From assembly GCA_041690535.1 (NCBI GenBank), contig JAWLHA010000121.1:1-6629 (forward strand): DNA of 6,629 nucleotides, given 5' to 3'. Below are positions 1 through 6,468 of the stretch, piece after piece (within the stretch, counting starts at the first letter, position 1; the number at the start of each line of letters is the position of its first letter). Both the position numbers and the translations under genes were made by a program. The notes under the pieces are model-generated. The model was not told the origin of the DNA and searched no databases. It saw only the letters and a program-made list of their open reading frames with translations. The stretch comes from JAWLHA01 sp041690535 (GTDB taxonomy: Bacteria; Pseudomonadota; Gammaproteobacteria; Thiohalomonadales; Thiohalomonadaceae).

Positions 1-98
1 ACGACCAACGACCAACGACCAACGACCAACGACCAACGACCAACGACCAACGACCAACGACCAACGACCAACGACCAACGACCAACGACCAACGACCC
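1..98. repeat. Heptanucleotide tandem array (ACGACCA)14 abutting the nuoI start codon
   Basis: Fourteen head-to-tail 7-bp units fill the window from its first base to the base before the nuoI ATG. Thirteen units are perfect and the fourteenth ends in C instead of A. The array runs off the left edge, so its full copy number is unknown. It has no stop codon in any of the six frames. Read forward, every frame gives a cyclic T-T-N-D-Q-R-P heptapeptide, because three units (21 nt) equal seven codons. There is no ATG, GTG or TTG on the plus strand and no Shine-Dalgarno-like purine run. Adding or losing one unit shifts any frame entering from upstream by one base. The usual upstream neighbour in this operon type is nuoH, which lies outside the window. 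The array is probably a slippage-prone simple-sequence repeat; any regulatory role is inference. Confidence 0.97.
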
Positions 99-611
99 AT
101 GAGCATTGTGCGCAGCCTTTGGCGGGTCTTCATGCACGGGTTCGCTCCGCGGGTGACGGTGCGTTATCCCGAACAGAAACCGCCGATTCCGCCGCGCTGG
201 CGGGGGCGGATCATCCTCTCCAGGGATCCGGATGGGGAGGAGCGTTGCGTGGCCTGCTATCTGTGCGCGGTGGCCTGCCCGGTGGACTGCATCGCCCTGC
301 AGGCGACCCAGGATGCATCGGGGCGGCGCTACCCCGAGTTCTTCCGCATCAATTTCTCCCGCTGCATCTTCTGCGGCTACTGCGAGGAGGCGTGTCCCAC
401 CTACGCCATTCAGCTGACCCCGGACTTCGAAATGAGCGAGTACGTGCGGCAGAACCTGGTGTACGAAAAGGAACAGCTGCAAATCAGCGGCACGGGCAAG
501 TACGCCGACTATAATTTCTATCGTATCGCCGGTGTTTCCATTGCAGGGAAGGAGAAGGGTGAGGCAGAAGGCGAGGCATCCCCGGTGGATGTCCGCAGTC
601 TGTTGCCCTGA
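99..611 (+). CDS. nuoI: NADH:quinone oxidoreductase subunit I (NuoI), 2x[4Fe-4S] ferredoxin-like subunit
   Basis: This 170-residue peripheral-arm subunit of complex I carries clusters N6a and N6b, which relay electrons from the NuoG side towards NuoB and the quinone site. Two CxxCxxCxxxCP motifs are visible: C50, C53, C56, C60 and C89, C92, C95, C99. In the usual pattern the fourth cysteine of each motif serves the other cluster. The segments DPDGEERCVAC, YPEFFRINFSRCIFCG and LTPDFEM, and the SLLP C-terminus, match the E. coli form closely. The protein is about 10 residues shorter at the N-terminus than E. coli NuoI (180 residues); homology begins at the VRS near residue 4. The ATG at 99 has no Shine-Dalgarno because the heptamer array lies directly upstream. 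The reading frame stays open through the array to the left edge, so a longer (TTNDQRP)n N-terminus cannot be excluded. Another in-frame Met (codon 12, position 132) would remove conserved residues. Identity is certain; the start is less so. Confidence 0.98.
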   Translation: MSIVRSLWRVFMHGFAPRVTVRYPEQKPPIPPRWRGRIILSRDPDGEERCVACYLCAVACPVDCIALQATQDASGRRYPEFFRINFSRCIFCGYCEEACPTYAIQLTPDFEMSEYVRQNLVYEKEQLQISGTGKYADYNFYRIAGVSIAGKEKGEAEGEASPVDVRSLLP

Positions 612-718
612 GCCACCTTGCCGGACAACCACGTCCTTGCCGCCCCAACCAGCAGCATGACCGGAACGCCTGTGAAGAACGCGAAATCGTGGGCCGCGCT
701 CGCGATCCCGTTTATGTG

Positions 719-733
719 CCGCCAATATGGCGG
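719..733. repeat. Small inverted repeat upstream of nuoJ
   Basis: A perfect 6-bp inverted repeat, CCGCCA and TGGCGG, is separated by ATA. It sits 14 bases before the nuoJ Shine-Dalgarno. The transcript could form a compact GC-rich hairpin. There is no downstream T-run, so it is not an intrinsic terminator. A processing or stability role between nuoI and nuoJ is possible but unproven, and an element this short may occur by chance in GC-rich DNA. Confidence 0.5.
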
Positions 734-747
734 ATGGAAGCCCGTAA

Positions 748-754
748 AGAAGGA
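748..754 (+). promoter_or_regulatory. Ribosome-binding site fixing the nuoJ start
   Basis: AGAAGGA lies 9 bases before the ATG at 764 and is a good anti-Shine-Dalgarno match. It favours that ATG over an in-frame upstream ATG at 689, whose extra 25 residues have no counterpart in E. coli NuoJ. Confidence 0.8.
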
Positions 755-763
755 CAAGGTCCC

Positions 764-1276
764 ATGGAAGTGCTCTTCTACCTGGCCGCCCTGGTCGCAG
801 TGGTCTCCACGGCACTGGTGGTGACACGTCTGGATGCGGTCCATGCGCTCCTCTACCTGGTGGTCTCCCTGCTCGCTGTCGCGCTGCTTTTCTTTCTCCT
901 GGGGGCACCGTTCGCGGCGGCACTGGAGGTGATCATCTACGCAGGGGCGATCATGGTGTTGTTCGTCTTCGTGGTGATGATGCTGAATCTCGGCCGACTG
1001 ACACGCGAGCGGGAGCGCAGCTGGCTGACGCCGCGCATCTGGGTCGGTCCGAGTATTCTGTGCCTCATCCTGCTGGGCGAGATCGCCTACATCCTGATGC
1101 TGCATGAGGGCCCCCTCCCGGGCAACGAGGTGATCGAACCGAAAGACGTGGGCATCGCGCTGTTCGGCCCCTACCTGCTGGCGGTGGAGCTCGGTTCGCT
1201 GCTGTTGCTGGCGGGACTGGTGGCGGCTTTTCACCTCGGCCGCAGGCTGGGCGTCGGCGAGGAGGCGCGGAGATGA
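764..1276 (+). CDS. nuoJ: NADH:quinone oxidoreductase subunit J (NuoJ, ND6-like membrane subunit)
   Basis: This 170-residue inner-membrane subunit (ND6 family, normally five transmembrane helices) lies in the membrane arm beside NuoK, NuoA and NuoH, near the quinone module. Five hydrophobic segments are visible, at roughly 2-20, 28-48, 52-75, 92-112 and 133-156. The hallmark third helix, ALEVIIYAGAIMVLFVFVV, carries E55, Y59, G61, V65 and F67 at the same numbers as in E. coli. This helix contains the pi-bulge that remodels during turnover in studied complexes. FGPYLLAVELGSLLLLAG near 134-151 is also typical. The C-terminal tail is about 14 residues shorter than in E. coli NuoJ (184), in a poorly conserved part. 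The start is set by AGAAGGA and by homology at MEVLFYL. Its stop overlaps the nuoK start (ATGA), predicting coupled translation. Confidence 0.98.
   Translation: MEVLFYLAALVAVVSTALVVTRLDAVHALLYLVVSLLAVALLFFLLGAPFAAALEVIIYAGAIMVLFVFVVMMLNLGRLTRERERSWLTPRIWVGPSILCLILLGEIAYILMLHEGPLPGNEVIEPKDVGIALFGPYLLAVELGSLLLLAGLVAAFHLGRRLGVGEEARR
1259..1265 (+). promoter_or_regulatory. Ribosome-binding site of nuoK inside the nuoJ 3' end
   Basis: GAGGAGG ends 7 bases before the nuoK ATG at 1273, within the last codons of nuoJ. It supports this ATG, which overlaps the nuoJ stop, over the in-frame Met codon at 1288. Confidence 0.8.
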
Positions 1277-1581
1277 CACCCATTCCCATGGAGCACGGTT
1301 TGCTGGTGGCCGCAGCGCTCTTCGTCCTCGGTTTCGCGGCCATTCTCATTCGGCGAAACCTGGTCTTTGTCCTCATGGGGATCGAGATCATGCTCAATGC
1401 CTGTGGGCTCGCCTTCATCGTGGCCGGCGCGCAGTGGATTCAGGCCGACGGACAGATCATGTACATCCTGGTGACCACCCTGGCAGCGGCCGAGGCGGCC
1501 ATCGGTCTGGCGCTCATCCTGCAGCTGGACCATCGCTTCACCACCGTGGACGTGGACGCGCCGAGCCAAATGCGGGGGTGA
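1273..1581 (+). CDS. nuoK: NADH:quinone oxidoreductase subunit K (NuoK, ND4L/MrpC-like)
   Basis: This 102-residue inner-membrane subunit (ND4L family) has three predicted transmembrane helices, at about 8-26, 31-52 and 63-85. E38 (in MGIEIMLNA) and E74 (in LAAAEAAIGLA) correspond to E. coli NuoK E36 and E72, the two buried glutamates of the central charged axis through which protons move. The cytoplasmic-loop arginines (RRN at 27-29), the GQIMYIL segment and the C-terminal MRG are also typical. Length is normal (E. coli 100). The protein is related to the MrpC subunit of Mrp antiporters. The gene overlaps nuoJ by 4 bp and ends 1 base before nuoL, so it is almost certainly co-translated with both. 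Confidence 0.98.
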   Translation: MTPIPMEHGLLVAAALFVLGFAAILIRRNLVFVLMGIEIMLNACGLAFIVAGAQWIQADGQIMYILVTTLAAAEAAIGLALILQLDHRFTTVDVDAPSQMRG

Positions 1582-1582
1582 C

Positions 1583-3466
1583 ATGGGGGCTTGGCTCTGG
1601 GCCGTTCCAGCGCTGCCCCTTCTGGGTTTTCTGATCCTGACCCTGGCCCGGGGGCTGTTTTCGCACCGGGGTGCCGCCGTCATCGGGGTGGGCAGTGTTG
1701 CCCTCGCCACCGCAGTCGCGGGGCTCATCGGCCATGAGTTCGTGCAGGCCCCGCCTGAGAGCGGCGCGTGGAATCTCTCGCTCTGGCGCTGGATGGCCGT
1801 GGACGGATTCACCCCCGGCATCGCCTTCCACCTCGATGCACTCGCCCTGGTGATGATGCTGGTCATCACCTTCGTGGCGCTGTTGATCCACCTCTATGCC
1901 GCCCGATTCATGGCGGGGGAGGAGGGGTACGTGCGCTTCTTTGCGTACATGAACCTCTTTGTCGCGGCCATGGTGCTCCTGGTCCTCGCCGACAACCTGC
2001 TGCTGCTGTATTTGGGGTGGGAGGGGGTGGGGCTGTGCAGCTATTTGCTGATTGGCTTTTGGTACCACGACGCGGCGAACGGTTGGGCTGCGCGCAAGGC
2101 GTTCGTGATGACGCGCATCGGCGATACGGCCCTTCTGGTGGGAATACTGCTGTTGGCACTGCAGTTCGGGACCTTCGAGATCCAGCCGCTGCTGGGGCGT
2201 GCCGCCGAGCAGTGGAGCGGGGGTGGCCTCTACCCCACCCTGGCCGCCCTGTTGCTGCTCGGCGGCGCCCTGGGCAAGTCGGCGCAACTGCCCCTGCACA
2301 CTTGGCTGCCGGACGCCATGGCCGGCCCCACCCCGGTCAGTGCCCTCATTCACGCCGCCACCATGGTCACTGCCGGGGTCTATCTCATCGCCCGCACCCA
2401 CGGGCTGTTTCTGCTCGCCCCCGAGGTGCTCCTGGCGGTGGCAGTCATCGGGGCGGTCACCCTGGTGTTGGCCGGATTCGGCGCCCTGGCCCAAACGGAC
2501 ATCAAGCGGGTCCTGGCCTACTCCACCATCAGTCAGGTGGGCTACATGTTTCTGGCGCTCGGTGTGGGGGCGTGGTCGGCGGCCATCTTTCACTTCATGA
2601 CCCATGCGTTCTTCAAGGCGCTGCTGTTCCTCTCCGCGGGTGCGGTAATCCTCGCGCTTCACCACGAGCACGACATCTTCAGGATGGGGCGGCTGTGGCG
2701 GCGCATGCCGGGGACCACCCTCAGCTTCCTGGTGGGCAGTGCGGCACTGGCGGCGCTGCCGCTGGTGACGGCCGGCTTCTACAGCAAGGAGCTCATTCTC
2801 TGGGAGGTGTGGACTTCGGAAGCGGGCAGACCCTGGTTGTGGGGGGCGGGTCTGCTGGGGGCGTTCGTGACCAGCCTCTACATCTTTCGCGTGGTGATTA
2901 TCGCTTTCTTCGGCCCCGGTCCGGTGGATCAGTGCCGACGCACCGGGTGGGCCATGGGGATCACCCTGCTGCTGCTGACCCTGCTTTCCATCGGGGCCGG
3001 GTTGGTGGAGTGGCCCGTGGATGCGGAGGGGCGAGGGCTCTTTACCGGCTTTCTCCAGACGGCCCTGCCCGCGGGGCCGGACGGTGAGGGGGGCGGGTTC
3101 AGCGAGGGCGAACTTCAGATACTCACATCGCTCGTGGTGCTGGCGGGGGTGCTGCTGGCCTGGCTGGTGCGCTGGAGGGGGGTGGTGTGGCTCTTCGAGA
3201 GAGAACCGTTGGCGGTCGTGCGGAGGTTCTGGTTGCAGGGGTGGGGGTTCGATCGCCTCTATTACGGGCTGGTGGTGCGGCCCTTCCTGGCCACGGCGCG
3301 GGTGAGCCGCCGTGATTGGGTGGACGGCCTGTTCGACGGCGTCGCCTGGGTAAGCCGCGCGCTCAACCACGGGTTGAGCCGGACCCAGAGTGGCCTGTTG
3401 CGATGGTATGCCACCGGCATCGCGGCGGGGGCGGTTACGTTCCTGGCGATCGCGGTGTTCGCCTGA
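1583..3466 (+). CDS. nuoL: NADH:quinone oxidoreductase subunit L (NuoL, distal proton-pumping antiporter-like subunit)
   Basis: This 627-residue protein (E. coli 613) is the outermost Mrp-antiporter-like subunit of the membrane arm and belongs to the ND5/MrpA family. The charged intramembrane axis is intact: E147 (GWEGVG; E. coli E144), D181 (RIGD; E. coli D178), K232 (GKSAQLP; E. coli K229), H257 (SALIHAAT), K345 (THAFFKALLF) and K402 (GFYSKE; E. coli K399). The residue after K402 is E403 where E. coli has D400, a conservative swap. The C-terminal part, from about 545, follows E. coli from WGFD..Y through RDW and LRWY, fitting the long lateral amphipathic helix and final anchor helix that run along NuoM and NuoN. 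A Gly/Pro/Asp-rich loop near 496-506 accounts for part of the extra length. Start: ATG one base after the nuoK stop, with GGGGG 4 bases upstream. Confidence 0.98.
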   Translation: MGAWLWAVPALPLLGFLILTLARGLFSHRGAAVIGVGSVALATAVAGLIGHEFVQAPPESGAWNLSLWRWMAVDGFTPGIAFHLDALALVMMLVITFVALLIHLYAARFMAGEEGYVRFFAYMNLFVAAMVLLVLADNLLLLYLGWEGVGLCSYLLIGFWYHDAANGWAARKAFVMTRIGDTALLVGILLLALQFGTFEIQPLLGRAAEQWSGGGLYPTLAALLLLGGALGKSAQLPLHTWLPDAMAGPTPVSALIHAATMVTAGVYLIARTHGLFLLAPEVLLAVAVIGAVTLVLAGFGALAQTDIKRVLAYSTISQVGYMFLALGVGAWSAAIFHFMTHAFFKALLFLSAGAVILALHHEHDIFRMGRLWRRMPGTTLSFLVGSAALAALPLVTAGFYSKELILWEVWTSEAGRPWLWGAGLLGAFVTSLYIFRVVIIAFFGPGPVDQCRRTGWAMGITLLLLTLLSIGAGLVEWPVDAEGRGLFTGFLQTALPAGPDGEGGGFSEGELQILTSLVVLAGVLLAWLVRWRGVVWLFEREPLAVVRRFWLQGWGFDRLYYGLVVRPFLATARVSRRDWVDGLFDGVAWVSRALNHGLSRTQSGLLRWYATGIAAGAVTFLAIAVFA

Positions 3467-4974
3467 TGCTGTTGGCGCTGATCCTCATCCCCCTGCTGGG
3501 CGGCGCGGTGGCCGCAGTTGCCGAGTCGTGGGGGCGACTGTGGCCCGGCCGCGTGGCGCTTTTGGTGTTGCTGGCGGAGCTGGCCCTCGGGGCGATGCTG
3601 TGGGGCGGTGTACCTTCGGCTCCAGGCCCGTGGCTGGCGGAAGAGGTCTGGCCCTGGATCCCTCGCTTCGGAATCAGTGTCCACCTGGCCCTCGACGGAT
3701 TGAGCCTGGTGCTGATACTGCTCACGGCCTTCCTGGGGGTGATGGCGGTAGCGGCCTCCTGGCGGGAGGTGGGCACACGCCCAGGCTTCTACTACCTCAA
3801 CCTGCTCTGGACCCTCGCGGGCGTTGTGGGCGTGTTTCTCGCCATCGACCTTTTCCTCTTCTTCATCTTCTGGGAAATCATGCTCGTGCCCATGTATTTC
3901 CTCATCGCCATTTGGGGGCATGAGCAGCGGGGTTATGCGGCGCTCAAGTTTTTCATCTTCACCCAGGCGAGCGGGCTGCTGATGCTCATCTCTATCGTGG
4001 CTCTGGCGTTGGTCCATGCCCAGACCAGCGGAGTCTTTACCTTCGACTATCCTCAACTGCTGGCCGACGCCATGCCCGAGGGGGCGGCCACCTGGATCAT
4101 GTTGGGGTTTTTCATCGCCTTTGCGGTGAAACTCCCCATGGTGCCGTTTCACACCTGGCTGGCGGATGCCCACACCCAGGCGCCCACAGGCGCGAGTATC
4201 ATCCTCGCCGGTATTCTCCTTAAAGCGGGCGCCTACGGGCTGATCCGCTTCGTGGTGCCCCTCTTCCCCGGGGCCGTGGCGGAGCTGGCGCCCCTGGCCA
4301 CGGGGCTCGGCGTGGCGGGCATCCTCTATGGCGCCTTGCTGGCCTTCGCCCAGACCGACTTGAAACGCATGGTGGCCTACTCGAGTGTGAGTCACATGGG
4401 CTTCGTGCTATTGGGCGTTTTCGCGTGGAACGCAATCGCCCTGCAGGGGGCGGTGATGCAGCTCATCGCGCACGGCGTGAGCACCGGTGCGCTGTTCCTG
4501 CTGGCCGGGGCGATTCAGCATCGTCTCCATACCCGCGACATGGGGCGCATGGGGGGATTCTGGGCTTATGCGCCGCGCATGGGGGCCCTTGGCGTGTTCT
4601 TCGCGGTGGCCTCCCTGGGCCTGCCGGGCCTGGCGAACTTCCTGGGTGAGTTTCTGGTGCTGCTGGGGAGTTTTCGGGTCGCCCCGATCCCCACGGCCGT
4701 TGCGGCCACGGGGCTCGTCCTGGCGGCCGTCTACGCCCTCGCGCTGGTGCAACGGGTGTTCCACGGCCCGCCCCATCCCTTCGCCGACGGGCTGCCGGAC
4801 CTCGACGGCAGAGAGCGGGGGGCGCTGGGGGTGATGGCCGTGACGCTGGTGGTTCTCGGGCTGTTCCCCCAGCCGGTGCTGGACCTGACCGGGCCGGCCA
4901 TCGAGTCCATGCGCCAGTTCGCGGCGGTGTTGGCGCCGCCTCTGGCGGAGAGCGAATGGAGGGTGTTGCCGTGA
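3466..4974 (+). CDS. nuoM: NADH:quinone oxidoreductase subunit M (NuoM, proton-pumping antiporter-like subunit)
   Basis: This 502-residue inner-membrane protein (E. coli 509) is the middle antiporter-like subunit of complex I and belongs to the ND4/MrpD family, typically with 14 transmembrane helices. Conserved charged residues are present: E137 (FWEIMLVPMYF; E. coli E144), K222 (AVKLPMVPFHTW; E. coli K234), K253 (LLKAGAYG; E. coli K265) and E395 (NFLGEF; E. coli E407). Other signatures are WIPRFGIS, AFAQTDLKRMVAYSSVSHMGF and IAHGVSTGALF. The cytoplasmic loop after WGHE is several residues shorter than in E. coli, which explains most of the numbering offset. The frame stays open upstream to an ATG at 3316, but those 50 residues are Arg-rich and overlap nuoL. 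The ATG at 3466, sharing its A with the nuoL stop (TGATG), gives the family N-terminus LLALILIPLLGG. The Shine-Dalgarno is weak, so re-initiation by ribosomes finishing nuoL is likely. Confidence 0.98.
   Translation: MLLALILIPLLGGAVAAVAESWGRLWPGRVALLVLLAELALGAMLWGGVPSAPGPWLAEEVWPWIPRFGISVHLALDGLSLVLILLTAFLGVMAVAASWREVGTRPGFYYLNLLWTLAGVVGVFLAIDLFLFFIFWEIMLVPMYFLIAIWGHEQRGYAALKFFIFTQASGLLMLISIVALALVHAQTSGVFTFDYPQLLADAMPEGAATWIMLGFFIAFAVKLPMVPFHTWLADAHTQAPTGASIILAGILLKAGAYGLIRFVVPLFPGAVAELAPLATGLGVAGILYGALLAFAQTDLKRMVAYSSVSHMGFVLLGVFAWNAIALQGAVMQLIAHGVSTGALFLLAGAIQHRLHTRDMGRMGGFWAYAPRMGALGVFFAVASLGLPGLANFLGEFLVLLGSFRVAPIPTAVAATGLVLAAVYALALVQRVFHGPPHPFADGLPDLDGRERGALGVMAVTLVVLGLFPQPVLDLTGPAIESMRQFAAVLAPPLAESEWRVLP
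4958..4963 (+). promoter_or_regulatory. Ribosome-binding site favouring a GTG start for nuoN
   Basis: GGAGGG lies 7 bases before GTG 4971, which overlaps the nuoM stop (GTGA). The competing in-frame ATG at 4956 has only GGAGAG ending 3 bases away, which is too close for efficient initiation. Confidence 0.7.
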
Positions 4975-6434
4975 GCTGGATCGGACTGTACGCGCTCTCT
5001 CCGGTGATTGCGCTCTCCATCGCGGCGGTCGTGGTCATGCTGGTCTCCGCCTGGGACCGTCGCCACCACACGGTGGCCCTCCTTACCCTCGCGGGGCTGA
5101 TCGGCGCGGCGGTCCTCATACCGGTGGCCATCCGCGCCGTCCCCCAGCAGGTCACCGAGCTGGTGGTGGTCGACCGTTATGCCCTCTTTTTCCTCTCGCT
5201 CATCCTCATTGCGGGCTTTGCCACGACCGTGTTGGCCCACACCTACCTGGAGGCGCGCCGGGAGCGCTTGGGCGCAGCGCTCTTGCCGGAGTTCTACATC
5301 CTTCTCCTGCTGGCAGTGACCGGCGCGGCGGTGGTGGTCGTCAGCGCCCACTTCGCTGCATTTCTTCTGGGGCTGGAGATCCTTGCCATGGCCCTGTTCG
5401 GGATGGTGGCCTATCCCACCTATGCGGAGCGGTCGCTGGAGGCGGGCATCAAGTACCTCGTCCTCGCCGGGCTCTCCTCCGCTCTGCTGCTGTTCGGCAT
5501 GGCCCTGGTGTACGCCAAGGTGGGCATCATGGCCTTTGGGCCCATGGCGGATGCTTTGGTGTTGCTGGCGGAAGTGAACGAGCCGCTGGTCATGATGGGC
5601 ATGGCCTTCATCCTCGCCGGGATCGGCTTCAAACTCTCTTTCGTCCCTTTTCACATGTGGACGCCGGATGTCTATGAGGGGGCTCCGGCCCCCGCCACCG
5701 CTTTTCTCGCAACGGTCTCCAAGGGGGCGGTGTTCGCCCTGCTGCTGCGCTGGTTCCTGGAGGTGGAGCTCTTCCGCTATGAGCCAGTGGTCTTGGCCCT
5801 CACCCTGGTGGCGGTCGCCACCATGCTCGCGGGTAACCTGCTCGCGCTGCTGCAGGACAACGTGAAACGCCTTCTGGCCTACTCCTCCATCGCGCATTTG
5901 GGCTATCTCCTGGTTGCGCTGCTGTCGGCCGGCCAGCTGGCGGTGGAGGCAGTGGGCTATTTCCTCGTGGCCTATTTCGTCACGACCATGGGTGCCTTCG
6001 GGGTGGTGAGTCTGCTCTCCAGCAATGGCAGCCAGCGCGATGCCGACCACTTCGACGACTACCAGGGGCTCTTTTGGCAGCGTCCCTGGCTTGCGGGGAT
6101 CTTCACCATCATGCTGCTGTCGCTGGCGGGAATTCCGCTGACCGTCGGCTTCGTGGGTAAGTTCTATCTCTTCGCCGCGGGGGTGAACGCTGCCCTGTGG
6201 GTGCTGATCCTCACCATGGCCGTGGGCAGCGCCATCGGCCTTTTCTACTACCTGCGCCTGGTGGCGGTGATGTATCAGCTGCCGGTCCCGGAGGCCCCGC
6301 CCGCGGCGCCCCCCGCCCGGGCGCTGGGGAGCACGCTGTTGCTGGCAGTGCTCACTGTCCTGCTGCTGTGGTTCGGGGTCTACCCCAGTGCCTTGATCGA
6401 TGTGATACGCGCCAACACGTTAGGGGTCGTCTGA
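4971..6434 (+). CDS. nuoN: NADH:quinone oxidoreductase subunit N (NuoN, proton-pumping antiporter-like subunit)
   Basis: This protein has 487 residues from the GTG chosen here, or 492 from ATG 4956 (E. coli 485). It is the antiporter-like subunit closest to NuoK and NuoJ, of the ND2 family. Residues important in E. coli NuoN are all present (numbering from the GTG): E136 (LGLEILA; E. coli E133), K161 (AGIKY; K158), K221 (GFKLSFVPFH; K217), H228 (H224), K251 (ATVSKGA; K247) and K397 (VGKFYLF; K395). WTPDVYEGAPAP, NVKRLLAYSSIAHLGYLLVAL and MLLSLAGIPLT are further family signatures. Hydrophobic segments are spaced as expected for about 14 transmembrane helices. A Pro/Ala-rich stretch near 439-449 falls in the variable loop before the last helix. 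It is the last nuo gene, as usual in this operon type, and overlaps nuoM by 4 bp. Function is certain; the start is a judgement on ribosome-binding-site spacing. Confidence 0.97.
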   Translation: MSWIGLYALSPVIALSIAAVVVMLVSAWDRRHHTVALLTLAGLIGAAVLIPVAIRAVPQQVTELVVVDRYALFFLSLILIAGFATTVLAHTYLEARRERLGAALLPEFYILLLLAVTGAAVVVVSAHFAAFLLGLEILAMALFGMVAYPTYAERSLEAGIKYLVLAGLSSALLLFGMALVYAKVGIMAFGPMADALVLLAEVNEPLVMMGMAFILAGIGFKLSFVPFHMWTPDVYEGAPAPATAFLATVSKGAVFALLLRWFLEVELFRYEPVVLALTLVAVATMLAGNLLALLQDNVKRLLAYSSIAHLGYLLVALLSAGQLAVEAVGYFLVAYFVTTMGAFGVVSLLSSNGSQRDADHFDDYQGLFWQRPWLAGIFTIMLLSLAGIPLTVGFVGKFYLFAAGVNAALWVLILTMAVGSAIGLFYYLRLVAVMYQLPVPEAPPAAPPARALGSTLLLAVLTVLLLWFGVYPSALIDVIRANTLGVV

Positions 6435-6454
6435 GTGGCTGTTCCGCTCCGCCG

Positions 6455-6468
6455 TGGGGCTGCCCCCA
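6455..6468 (+). terminator. Weak hairpin downstream of nuoN, possible termination or pausing site
   Basis: TGGGG and CCCCA can pair around a CTGC tetraloop, giving a 5-bp stem 20 bases after the nuoN stop. No T-run follows (the next bases are GGTAAACTAC), so it is not a standard rho-independent terminator. It is recorded only as a possible pause or stability structure and may be chance. Confidence 0.2.

Larger units (their letters stand above)
612..763. other. 152-bp non-coding gap between nuoI and nuoJ
   Basis: This gap interrupts an otherwise very compact operon; in E. coli the nuoI-nuoJ gap is only about ten bases. It holds a small GC-rich hairpin (719-733) and the nuoJ ribosome-binding site (748-754). 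Short open frames cross it on both strands, but none has a convincing ribosome-binding site or a protein I recognise, so I call no gene here. I see no clear sigma-70 promoter and no intrinsic terminator. It could be the scar of an old insertion or hold an RNA-processing site; the sequence does not decide. Confidence 0.75.

Noticed and set aside
1..98. CRISPR array at the left edge
   Set aside because: The units are contiguous 7-mers with no unique spacers, so this is a simple tandem repeat.
618..824. Possible small plus-strand gene in the nuoI-nuoJ gap
   Set aside because: It starts with a TTG lacking a ribosome-binding site, runs out of frame into nuoJ, and its product is not recognisable.
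518..1279. Minus-strand open frame spanning the nuoI-nuoJ gap (253 codons)
   Set aside because: Most of it is antisense to nuoJ. The part within the gap shows no known domain, so it is not called as a gene.
1538..3370. Very long open frame on the minus strand opposite nuoL (610 codons)
   Set aside because: Its product is rich in Gln, His, Pro, Gly and Arg with no recognisable domain. It is the antisense shadow expected opposite a GC-rich membrane-protein gene.
3316..3465. Longer nuoM start at 3316
   Set aside because: The 50 extra residues are Arg-rich, have no family counterpart and lie wholly inside nuoL.
3262..4395. Minus-strand open frame opposite nuoM (377 codons)
   Set aside because: Same composition artefact: low-complexity charged product, no family resemblance, fully overlapped by nuoL and nuoM.
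4731..6050. Minus-strand open frame opposite nuoN (439 codons)
   Set aside because: Antisense shadow of nuoN and the nuoM end, rich in His, Gln and Glu, with no credible domain.
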